Positions 48,148-59,186 of a DNA stretch of 64,000 nt are shown one piece after another. This DNA is from Lingula anatina. Taxonomy: Eukaryota > Brachiopoda > Lingulata > Lingulida > Lingulidae. Below the pieces are notes generated by a model. The model saw nothing but the letters and a program-made list of their open reading frames with translations, ran no database searches and was not told the origin of the DNA. The stretch's first letter is position 1. Each line of letters starts with the position of its first letter. The translations under genes were made by a program, and so were the position numbers. The DNA lies in assembly GCF_001039355.2 (NCBI RefSeq), contig NW_019775560.1, positions 227,926 to 291,925 on the forward strand, given 5' to 3'.

Positions 48148-51100
48148 ATGGAAGACAGCAGTAAAAAGGGGATATTCCTCTTCTTGTTAGTAGTTCTCGT
48201 TTATTGGGTCCATTTTACGCAAGGGTAAGGTGATTTCACAGTTTTGTTTAGGTACTGACACACGCGTAAACAAACGCACACATACATGCAAATCCACGGA
48301 TTTTTAGCATTTTGTTTGATAAAGCAAACGTTCAAATGATTTTAAGTGTATGGTTAATTTATTATTTATTGTAATATCTAAAAGTATTTTTTCAGTATAC
48401 TCTTGAAATATAATCATGTTAATTTCGCTTCCCCCAAAACATTTGCTGCGGAAGATGCGTACATATTTGCAGAAAACGAAAAAAGTTGTAATGAAATGCA
48501 ATTTAATGTTAACAGCATTTTGCAGTTATTGCGCTGTCTGTTCTCACATTTCATAATTTCTACACAGGGCGTGTTATCCACCAAGGTACGGTATACAGAC
48601 CCGCAGCACTCGTCAACGGTACACCACGGGCTGCGGCTTCTGGGGCTGGGGACGATGTTCAAGATACCGGTAAGTCGCTGTTCAAAGAAATGTGCAGAAA
48701 CCTCACGGACGCGATACGCGGTTTAAAATATATATTATGGTACAGTGGAGTTTAGTATAACGAAGGTTTTTAGGCGTTTTGGAACTTACGTACGCTACAA
48801 ATAAATTCTGCTTTCGTGGAAAACAAAGTTAAGGCAATTCACATGCATATGTTAATGCATATTCTATAAATTTTCAACTTTTCGTTTTTTAACTATATCA
48901 CTTACTATACCATTTATAAAATAGAGGATACGATGTTTGTTTATAGAGTGATTGCTTTATTGGGTGGTTGATCATCATAATGTGTACATGTAGAGTTATT
49001 TAACACAATGTTCATAAGTCTATGATGATTAATATTCACATTTATTCGTGTAAAAATATTGCATGATGCTATCATTTTGACTAAAGAACTGTGCATCGTT
49101 TGTTGCGTGAGTGGTGAAGTTCACCTCTAAATATGCGGACGCGTTTCTGTATCACCGAGACATTTAAAAAACGGGTCACTCACAACCTGTTACCATGCAC
49201 TCAGTTCTGTATCAGAATAAAAGAATCTGGTCATGCCTAACGTAGAATGATGTTTACATATTATTCCGAACGTCCCAAATGAGCTTCAATATTTGTTTTT
49301 CAGAGAGATGAGTATACTGATTTTAAAAATGTTGTCTTCAGCTCATTTTTCATTTTTCTCATATATTTATTTATTTATTATCATTTCTCTACTCTTCGTA
49401 AATGAGGGTCAACTTGTGTCTGTAATATTCTAATATCATGCCAGAAACTTATACCTTTACGATCCACTAAATATATTTACTCACTCATTTTTCAGATATG
49501 TAACAACATATCAATGTGTGTTTTTGGCAGGTACGTACACGTGATTTGATATTGGAGAAACTTTTTATACAGGAAAAGTGGAAAGTGTCTGTGTCAGTTC
49601 CTATACAAATGATGGTGTTGTATTGGTTCCAGTGACTACCATAGACTCTATATAGTGCAGTGCCGTCCGCATGTTGAGAAATTTTGATGTGCTTTGTAAC
49701 ATCTGAAATAAGAATACATGTATACGCGTCAGTCGTTACGAAAAATAATCATACAATACATATCTTTTCCCAATCATACAATTTTAAAAGTGTGCACGGC
49801 AACCTGTTGTGCTTGTTTTAAATGGTCCTTATTGATCTCTTTTTTAAAATTTACGATTTATAAAGACTGGTCATCCTACATCATCTGCGTGGAATGCCCT
49901 ATAACGAATATGATACATAAATTCTACCAACTGCACGTGTTAATGGGTTCCGCTGATTTGTTGTCGAAATCGGTAGTAGGCCTATGCATTTTAAACGCGC
50001 AGTTTAAAGTTTTACTTCAATACACGCATATTGACAAATTTATACCTGCAATTAAAACAAGATACTGGAAAGTACAATGCACCGTGTTTGCTGACTTCTT
50101 CGTGATTGACTTCTTCTGGAGACAATCAAATTAATGATACATTTACCTTGCAGTTGACGGAGGCTGGGGTGCCTGGTCACACTGGTCAGCGTGTGGAAGC
50201 TTCTGTGGTCAAAGCACCAGACTGAGGCTACGATCATGTAATAACCCGCATAAACAAAATGGCGGCCGTGACTGTGTCGGGAGTAATGTTCAAAAAGAGT
50301 CGTGTGACGAAGGGTTTTGTTCAGGTAAATGTTGTGTTGTGTTGATTGGTTAAAATAGCTGTCACCTGCAAACACAACACAAAATGCGTCTGATAGAAAT
50401 TTATAAAACTGCTATATGAAAAACTAGCGAGCAAAATGTTTACAGTAGTACATTGAAATGAGGAGACTTCTCCTAGTTCCCCATGAATTTATATGGGCAA
50501 ATACCATATAAGAATGCACGTCCGCTTTGCTTTGAAATAGTACTTAAATTTAGTTTTGTCGACGGTCATGAAGCCATCAACACTAATAAAATGAAAAACT
50601 TCATTTCAGGATCGCCTTGTCCTAGTGGTTTCACTAAAATCTCAGAGAACTGGTGTCTGTACATTTCCGGTAAAAATGTACTAAAAACCTACAGCGATGC
50701 CAACACGTTCTGCACTTCATTGTCAAAACACGCACGCTTGGTGACGATCAAACATAAAGCAGAACAAGATATAATCGTTAAAAAGTTGCCAGCACATGCT
50801 GATTGTTGGATAGGTAGGTGTGATCCTTTGATTCAGTTTACTTATGTGATCCATGCGAATTCCGGCTGGTCTCTTGCTATATGGCACTCAGTTCGATGAG
50901 TGTAGTTACCTCACAGGATGAATTGATATGTCAATATAGTTTTAGAGTTATTTCATACCTATTATGTAACTTGTAACTGCATATGACAATGAATTCTAGT
51001 GTGACTTTATAAAGGGTTATCCCTATACATTTTCACTATGCATATATGATCAGCTGATTTAGCTGTAATCGCATAATTGGAGGGAAAATGTATCCCACTT

Positions 51101-51579
51101 AACCAAGTTCTTAATACACTTTCTGAGAAACATATGCAATGCGAGGTATTGAACTTCGATTTTACCTTGTTTTGAAATCACTTTTATAATACACAGCCCG
51201 TGTCGGCCGGGTTTTTAACTAGGTTTCTTCGTTACGTTAAAGTGAGTTTTAATATATCTGCATACAGAGAGCAATGAGGATTCCTCGCTGTTAGCTTTAT
51301 TTTAACGGTAACTACATGTTAGGATTTCCGCTGTGTTAACTAGGTCTAGACGACAGGACAACCGAGGGACAGTTCGTGTTCAGCGACGGCACCAAATTAG
51401 GGCAAGGGTCCTTCACCCACTGGGAAGAGGGCAGTCCTTCCAAAAGTACGTTGGCCGACTGTGTGTTCATAGATGGGAAGGGAGCTGGATACATGTGGAG
51501 AGATACCAGGTGTGAGGAGAGGAAAATGTTCAGCTGTGAAATTCGAGCAAAAATGATATCAACCTCCTTAATTGGCTGA
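48148..51579 (+). CDS. G6: short cysteine-rich head-TSP1-CTLD protein
   Basis: Six exons: 48148-48224, 48568-48669, 49496-49530 (only 35 nt), 50154-50324, 50610-50813, 51344-51579. They total 825 nt, giving 274 residues. Phases 2, 2, 1, 1, 1 all agree across GT/AG junctions. Signal peptide (KKGIFLFLLVVLVYWVHF) ends near residue 26. A small head (27-71) follows with CYPPRYG, TTGCGFWGWGRCSRYRYV and QC; it recalls the CxxWGxCxRYR cores of EMI- and VWC-like extracellular heads, a loose resemblance only. TSP1 is 72-128 (WGAWSHWSACGSFCG) and the CTLD is 129-274, ending MWRDTRCEERKMFSCE with no EPN. It has no N-terminal lectin domain, unlike all its neighbours. The first three exons rest on phase and motif reasoning. 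Confidence 0.75.
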
Positions 51580-51666
51580 TCCGTTTATTGATTCCTTTGC
51601 ACCCAACGGATTTTGTTATGTTGTCGTGTTGTGAAAGCGCTCTTGTGTGTAGAATTGAATACAAAT

Positions 51667-51764
51667 CCCAACAGACAAACGACATTGATTCACCGTTGAA
51701 TCAACGTTAATTTTGGTGGATCAACGCTGAATCAACGTAGAATCAGTGTCGTTTGCCTGCTGGG
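51667..51764. mobile_element. 98-bp foldback element
   Basis: The left arm starts CCCAACAGACAAACGACA and the right arm ends TGTCGTTTGCCTGCTGGG. The arms are about 42 bp and pair with few mismatches around a short centre rich in TTGATTCAACG motifs. Non-coding miniature element just after G6. Confidence 0.85.
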
Positions 51765-52521
51765 AATGCTTTATTTAAAAAGCAGAAGGACTGTTTTTAA
51801 TCCAACTGCAACGCTCACAAGGCGTTTAAACATTGCTATGCCACTCAGTTTCTTATAATTTGCCGCACATGTTGGGCTAAATATTTGGTGACCATTGGTT
51901 TACTTGGTGACTTCTTTAGTTGTACTGATTATAAATCTGCCTATCCAATGTATAGGCTTTGCCTGTAGCACAAATATTGTAACATAGTAAATCTATTCAC
52001 AATTACAAAGTGAAACTTATACACTTTAAATAGTTAAATACTTACTCGCTGAATGCGTTTCTTCCATGTCTTTTTTATCCAAATTCTGTAATAAGGTTTA
52101 TGCGTACATTGTATGGGCATCTTGTCTTTTTTAAACCCCGCGTTGTTTTAAATGAATCATTGTTACACTGTAGGTGCTTGACTTTCTACTGTAATTAGTA
52201 TATCTATCGCTTATCATTACCATAATATCATATCCTTTGGCTAGTAAAGTACTAAAACACCTGAATGCATTGTATCTTTGTTTGGCAGAAAATTCATATT
52301 TTATTTCAGAATGTATGCTGTAAAGGTTTAATGTGGATTGGATAAAATTAACCCAAGCTTATGTGTCAACCATGCGTGAGCTAAACAATGTTTTATCTAT
52401 ATACATCGCCATTATATTGGGTTACTATATACACATGTATGAAAGCAAAAAAAAGCGAGCTGCTGTATTGTGAGCTTTTATTACTGTCATCTAGTCACCA
52501 AACAAGTCTTGGTCTCCGGAA

Positions 52522-52650
52522 AAGAGGCTATTCCCCTGAATAGCCTCATTCCCTGATGAAGATTTTCTGTCAGACATCGAAATATTGAGGTAAACTATTT
52601 CAATATTAAGCCGTTGATTGAAAATGAGTTACTTTATTCTTGCAAATAGT
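52522..52650. repeat. Dispersed repeat D, copy 3, inverted
   Basis: Carries AGCCTCATTCCCTGATGAAG and CAGACATCGAAATATTG, the complement of copies 1 and 2, and ends in GAGTTACTTTATTCTTGCA, the complement of the start of copy 1. Confidence 0.75.
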
Positions 52651-52789
52651 TATACTTGTAAAGTCAAAACGTAAATGCTCAATTGCCTTTTGCCTTGTCT
52701 ACATTCCTGTTGCTGCATAAACGTGTGATCTATAATGTTTGTCTTTAATTGTGTTATTATTCTATCACACCAACGGATCTTTCGTTAAG

Positions 52790-52973
52790 GATACGGGACC
52801 TTGATGATTCATGTCAATTCACCGTATAGATCTTAATGAAAATATAAGCATATTATTAATGATGCATCTCCGAAGATCTACTTTACAGATGTCAAATATT
52901 CACCGTATATTTGACATCTGTAAAGAAGATCTTCCGAGATGCATCAGTAATAATGCTTATAGATACGGGACCT
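52790..52973. mobile_element. Long hairpin flanked by a 12-bp direct repeat
   Basis: GATACGGGACCT occurs at 52790-52801 and again at 52962-52973. Between them lies a near-perfect hairpin, 52844-52960, with arms of about 54 bp (ATAAGCAT...TCAAATAT) around the loop TCACCGT. The direct repeats look like a target-site duplication or element termini. Confidence 0.75.
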
Positions 52974-53160
52974 GAAATGGATATGAGGGAAATATGCATT
53001 CTTTCAGATATAGTCCTATAAGTTTCCTTTTTTCGGTCCAGTTTCTGTTGATTTGGTAAAATACGATATACGATGTATATAAAATATATGAGAGAGAGAG
53101 AGAGAATGAGAGGAAGAACTTTAAAACAAATGTGCGAGAAGGGTGCTTCCAGTTTTTATC

Positions 53161-53166
53161 TTTATT
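53161..53166 (-). other. Polyadenylation signal of G7
   Basis: AATAAA on the minus strand, in CAATAAAG, 86 bases after the G7 stop. G1 has CAGTAAAG at the homologous place. Confidence 0.55.
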
Positions 53167-53251
53167 GTATGTCATCCAATATGTGATTTACGTCCACTTT
53201 CAAAAATGACAGCCATACGAGCAATACGATTGAAACGACAGCTTTGCCATT

Positions 53252-56200
53252 TTAACCAACAATAGGCGCGAGTGCATCTTTGGGTCTCAGTTCACAAATG
53301 AAGGGTTTTCTTTCCCAGCAAGGGGCGTCTTGCCACAGAAAAGTTCCACTTTTCCCACTCAAGTCAACGCAATTGGTAAGGGAGCGAGCAGACGGAAATC
53401 CAGCGTCCCAGATGGTAAAACTACCAGTCCCTAGCTTGGTGCCACCGTTGCTCAAAGAACTACTGCCGCTTGTAGTGTCATCGCCTGGTTAGATAACAAT
53501 AGTTGTTTTATACTGCCAGTTGTACTTAGGTTTGTAATTTTTATATCAAAATATCTTACAATAAACCCATCGATGACCGGATAAAGTGCCGAGACGTTTT
53601 TGTAGCGCAGTTTTTAGCAATGCATTATTATCGTAATAGTTATTATTCTTATAGTTGTTGTTATTATTTTTAGTATCTGACCGTCTTGACAAGCTTAAGT
53701 TCAGTTGTTGGAGTATTAACACTGTGTAGACTTACCTATCCAGTATACAGCCGCTGTAGACAAGAACCTGACCATGTTATGGTATTCGTATGTGTTCTTT
53801 ACTGTCATCAGGCGAGACAGTGGAGACAGTGAGGCACACGCCTTCATGGACAGAAAATAACTGTATGCCTCTGTCTGTGGGTCAGAGATATACAGGCACA
53901 AGCTGTCGGTGACCTCAGTGAATCCAGCAGGACAGAGTTTGGCTGTAAACGGCAAAAAAAAGAGAAGCATAAAATGAAATAAATAATTAATAGTTTAAAA
54001 ACGTATTTTTAGTTATCTAACGAGTCAGTAATATATTTCTCTGGCACAAAAGTGTCACCCCAAACGCAGTGCGAAAAGTGATGCAGAAAATCCTGTCATG
54101 AACTAATGTCATTTATTCAACTTCTAAAATGAATTGTGTCACAAAAGAATCACTGATTGTACAACCAATGGATAACCTTACCATACAGTAAATAAATAAA
54201 AGCCAAAACTTAATATTCTGTATAGTATCACCTGACTGATAATTATGATACATACAAGCATATACCAGAATGCCAACCCTGTGTGCGTACCTGCCCGTTG
54301 ACCAGCGTGTCCACATATTCCACACTGCATCACTCTAACATAAAATAATGCATCGAATTTAACGCTGTAAACGTACCTGGACACGGGGGACCTCTGCACG
54401 TTTCGACCTGAACTAATTGTCCTGGGCAGTCCTTGCCACCATTGGTTGGAGGTGGGCTATTACACGCCCTGTGTCTTGTTCTGTTGCCCTGACCACAGGT
54501 TTTACTGCACATTGACCAGTGTGTCCAGACACTCCAGGTCCCGTCCACTGTAATAGGAAACAAAGCCAAATACAGTTCTCTGTTTTATGGAAATTGAAGA
54601 GAAACAGAAGTCACGCACGTAATCACCGCCACGCTAAAGGAGAATGTAGTAAAGCACACTCTACATGTATATCTGGTATAAACTAATGGTGTTTTGTAAC
54701 GTGAATGTCAAACGTGTAAAATACTACAGGTTGAAATTTATCAGTTGATTCTTAATCAAATACTTGTGTTTTCGATGAAGCGATAGTGAATAATATATTA
54801 TCATTGAAGGTGTGCAATCATTCTGGTATACAGCAATGTACTTCCAAGGCCACGTGTTGGTGTGTCCGCGTGACTGGAGTTATCATTCAATGTGAACTTT
54901 TTTGCTTATTTGCTTCAGTAAATGACACACTTCTACTTTAACATTAAACAGATAAGACATTGTAGTTATGTCACTCACTAGGGCACTGTCCTGGGAAGCA
55001 GAGTTCGGTTTGTCGGTCAGCTCCAGGGCAGGGTTTACCTATGCCGACTGGAACTGGGTTATTGCACTGTCGGGTTCTATATCTTAATCCTTGTGCTCCA
55101 CATGTAAGGGAGCACCGACTCCATGATCCCCACGATCCCCAAGCTCCGTTCACTTAAATTGAAACAGATCGTTACCGTCTTATGTTACAGTGCTGCACTC
55201 ATCGGTAATTGAGTAATAGTAGTAATAGAAACTTTTTTAAATAGTAAATAAGTAAATATCCTTACTCATTGTGATTGTTTAATAACATATTCACAAAAAT
55301 TGTATTCATATTGTCATTTTCATCCACACAAGTGGATGCATATGTTACAGTGGAATAAACTATAAACTATAATACGTTTTAAGGGAGTATTACATACAAA
55401 TAATCCATTTACAGCAGTTCCCACTAGGGATAAGTGTAACAAGAAAAGGACTCAAATAGCACAGAGATTCGCCAAGGCAAGCCAAGTTTCATTAATTTTA
55501 ATTAATTAAAATTATTAATCAAAGCATAGGTTTAGAGTCGAGCTATGTGTGATGCAGTACAATGATGTGCTGTAAAGAGCACGTGTAAAGCAAAATGGGC
55601 ACATATATAATTAGCCCATACCTGTATTATATTCACACAAGAAGTTGGAATTGAGTTCACATGGGTAATCATGCAGGTCTTTGCCCCCCATTACTTTAAT
55701 TGCTATACAGTCTTCTAATCTTTCCGGATTTCCTGGTTCACCGGGGGACCATAAATTTCCCTCCACCTTGGTACCCTTGGAATACCAGATCCAGTAGCCG
55801 TTCCCCTGGGGTTCTCTTCCATCCACCCAAGTGGCCCACGTTTCGCCTGAAAACAGAAACAAACGTACTACATGGTGCATTGGACTACTACACAAAACGA
55901 ATGCGCTCTCGAAATGTTCATTACAGTTGGGAAATTCATACATTTAAGACCACAAATATACGAGACAGCAAACAAACAAAACTCAGTCAAAAAACCCATA
56001 CTAGCGAAAAAATTGCTAACCGGCGTTTGCTATCAGATAGTTGTAAAAGGCATCTCTCCTTCTGGTTGTATCTGGTACACCTAAGTGAGCTCCCTCCCTC
56101 TCACATTGGAGGCGAGCCTGGTCCCACGATAGCTTGATATTCCGCTCATAACGCACACAAACAGAGTCGACCATTACATAGCGGGTTGGACAATATGCTC

Positions 56201-56270
56201 CAGTTATCCCGGGCGCCATAAAGCAGGAAAAGATAAACCACAGAAATATAGTTCTGTGACTGTCATCCAT
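53252..56270 (-). CDS. G7: inverted CTLD-TSP1-TSP1-CTLD protein
   Basis: Six minus-strand exons in transcription order: 56021-56270, 55622-55846, 54979-55152, 54377-54547, 53736-53942, 53252-53484. All introns are phase 1, the total is 1260 nt, and the product is 419 residues. A signal peptide (residues 1-24, RTIFLWFIFSCFMAPGITG) precedes a CTLD to 158 in which EPN is replaced by EPG and the ND position by HD (LHDYPC). TSP1 repeats follow at 159-216 (WGSWGSWSRCSLTCG) and 217-273. The C-terminal CTLD is 274-419, with FLWQDAPCWERKPFICE. The last exon is 12 nt longer than in G1 and G5. Its 3' half, introns, fossil TSP1 and 3' untranslated sequence match G1, so it descends from an inverted duplicate. 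It is divergent from the channel gene to the right. The first donor is the less usual GTTAGC. Confidence 0.9.
54291..54324 (-). pseudogene. Fossil third TSP1 mini-exon in G7
   Basis: After GATGCAG the minus strand reads the same 34 nt as G1 at 10390-10423 (V-W-N-M-W-T-R-W-S-T), followed by GTACGC. The intron behind it (CAGGGTTGG) resembles the intron behind the second TSP1 exon of G5. It would shift the frame if spliced in. Confidence 0.75.
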
Positions 56271-57362
56271 TTCGGATAGTATGAAAAATATAGTGAGCCT
56301 AAAACAGCCATCAGTGTCCTTTTGCGTGATATTGTTACCTTACATCGATAGTGAGGCTACAGGTAAAAAATGCGACAATGATAACAGCTCTAAATGCTAT
56401 CTTTACACTGGTAAAACAGCTGTGCTAGGATATCTTCGTTCAGATGCAATGCCTTTCGACAAGAACAAAGTCCTTGGCTCTTACTTAGACGTACATGTGG
56501 GATTGGCCTTAATTTTCATATGATCAGCTTCCAGTGTGTTAGCTGTAACTTTTTCTGATTATCAGATACGTAGATTCAGCACATATAAAGCACAACAGGT
56601 ACGTCCATTACGATATTCTTCAACATGGAATCGGTGCTTAAATGAGAACTGCAATAAAGAAAACATAAAATGCATTATTAATTTTGTTAATGATTTTCAC
56701 TCTTTTTATGTTCGTGGCTTAATTGGTGTCGAACACCGCCATTATTATTCTTAATCATGGTAACAAATACCCACAATCATATTGAAAATGGTTAGCTTAA
56801 TATATGTGGTTTGTTAATTATTATTTACATTTATTTCTAATTAATATTTGTGGTTTCAGATTTTATTTACTTTGTAAACAGCGCTGAGATGCATGTGTAG
56901 TGCCGCTTTAAGCGTTTGCCAAAAATTCCTTATCTCACCCACAACCCAGTGGGCAAAATACAGAATGGTATAGAATTTATGAAGCTAATTTATCATAGGG
57001 CTCTGTGCCTGTTGTGGAGGATGTCATGACACCAGGGAATTGTGGGTAGATTGAGGTACATGTATCCCATAGTGTACCATTACAATTCCTAAAGGAACAC
57101 GGAGCCCCAATTGGATTTGCCGAAAATGGGAAGAGTTAATTACCTGACATACTAAAAGCTGACGAGAATTACCCAAGGTTATTGAAGGAAGAACAATAGT
57201 TTTAAACTGGTATAAAATTCATATTAAAAACAGAAAAGTACTTCCTTGGTGTTTTTCAAAACAGATTTTCAGCAGTTGGAATTAGCTGTCTAGAATAGAT
57301 TTTAGCTTCAATTTTGTTTTTTTTTCCATCTGCTGTTTCAAGAATTGCTATCACATAATTTT

Positions 57363-57412
<50 letters not shown>

Positions 57413-59042
57413 CATCTGTAAATGTCCATTAGATAATTTTAGTGCAGTTACACGCTTTATTTATGGTCACCAAACTTGTTCACAAATCGGAGAGATAAAA
57501 CATTAAGTCAGCTAGCATGGATGTCATAATAAGAATAAGGTGTTTCTAATATGTTTAAAATGCTATGGATATGAAGTTAAAGAGACCTTTAAACTTTAAA
57601 TATCTAGTCGCATATGTTAAACTAGATAAGATTTCCTCTGAATGTTCCAGTCCTACAGTGTTTTTTTAAGTGGGGTTTACAATTATAAGATAGAGGTGCT
57701 TTATACTCGGCGCAGTCCATTTTACATCTCAGTGAAGCATATATAGTACCGCATCAAGTTTTTTTTAATCCCATCCCAATTATTATATGTAAGATGATTT
57801 TATATGTATCTGCTTAATAAAGAAAATCGTTTGTACATTTATTAAAATAACATTTTTGTCATTTCCTGTTCAATTTTGTACTTTAAGAAACAGTGTTTCT
57901 GTCATCGCGATCTGAACTCTCGTGACGCCACTGGTGACGTTAGCGGGCGGGGTCCTTGGCATGTCCAGCCTGCAAGAAATGCGCAAACCTTTTATTTGTT
58001 GATGGTGGATCGCAGAAAAATTGATTATGATCGAAGTAAAAAAGCTTGCAAAATAAAATCTCAAAGTTTTGGTTTAACAGGTATGTACGACACCAGCTGG
58101 TTGTATTTTTTTTTTCGCGAAGTCGCACCCATCTTTTATGTCGTTCGACTACCTTAGAGTTGCTCGAGTTAGACTTGCTGGCTTATTGATTTTTTCTGAC
58201 TCAAGTGAAACTGCAGGTCATTGGTTATATATGATACCCGGTCAATTATCTTGTTTTGAATATGTTTTTAGTTCTCTCCAGCGTGTAGTTGAGCGGATGA
58301 TTCATTGTCGTCAACAAACCTCTAGACAATTTATTAGTATAATTTATATAACTGTCGTCTAAATTCTTGCACCATATATGTACATTACAGCATGAATTTG
58401 TTAAAAAAATACTTTTGGAAAAAGAATGATTCTATTTTTCCTAATAATGCTTGACAAAAACGTTTACATGAAAGTTTATCATTTGTTTTTTTTGTGTACT
58501 TGTAGTGTATATTTTATCAAGCACATCCAATGAACATGCAATTGTAACCTTTCAAATAAAGTAACAAACCGCAAAGACCAAAGAACAATTTCAGACCTAT
58601 AAAGAATAATTGTTGATCAATGTTAGTCCATTAAGCGCCATTAAGTTTTGTGGTCCTCTATTTTGCTACTGAAATATGACCGCTCGAATTCATCGCTATC
58701 CTACTTTAGAAATGACACGTAAGATGACTGATTTTTATGTTGCTTAATGCTGATGGTTGTTCAATCATACAGCCCCTTGAGACAATTTCATCGTGACTCA
58801 ATGTCATTGATAAACATTCCAATGATACGTCAGTATTAGTAATTTGCGACTTACATGCACATAGGATGTATGGGAACCAATAATGATGATTCTGTGACAC
58901 TAAGTTAAAACGATGTACATTGTATTTATAGAGTTATATGTATACTCGATGACAGATCTTTGTTCGGTTCGCCTAATGTAAAAACCATGTCTCGTTCGCA
59001 TGTTAAACAGTGTCCGAAGGTTTTCGAGAGAAGGTAGCTAAA
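56271..59042. other. Intergenic region G7 to channel gene
   Basis: No supported gene; the open frames here are short and without domains. A TA microsatellite lies at 57366-57411. The promoter of G7 should be near its left edge, but no clear box was found. Confidence 0.5.
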
Positions 59043-59152
59043 ATGGAGAAGAATCACGCCATACAGACTGTCATGGTCAGACCAGTAATGAACGTTTCTA
59101 AAGGACCGATTAGGCCTATCCGGAAAAGCGAGGTGGAGTTGTCATTTTACAG

Positions 59153-59186
<34 letters not shown>

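Larger units (their letters stand above)
51580..53251. other. Intergenic region between convergent G6 and G7
   Basis: No gene. It holds the 98-bp foldback element, an inverted copy of repeat D and a long hairpin with flanking direct repeats. A GA microsatellite lies at 53092-53104. G7 ends here from the opposite strand. Confidence 0.6.

Noticed and set aside
49718-50134. 138-codon frame before the TSP1 exon of G6
   Set aside because: No domain or signal; it overlaps the acceptor region of the next exon and has no counterpart in paralogues.
57876-58157. 93-codon frame between G7 and the channel gene
   Set aside because: Low-complexity translation with no domain; both strands are open here, which suggests chance or an old repeat.
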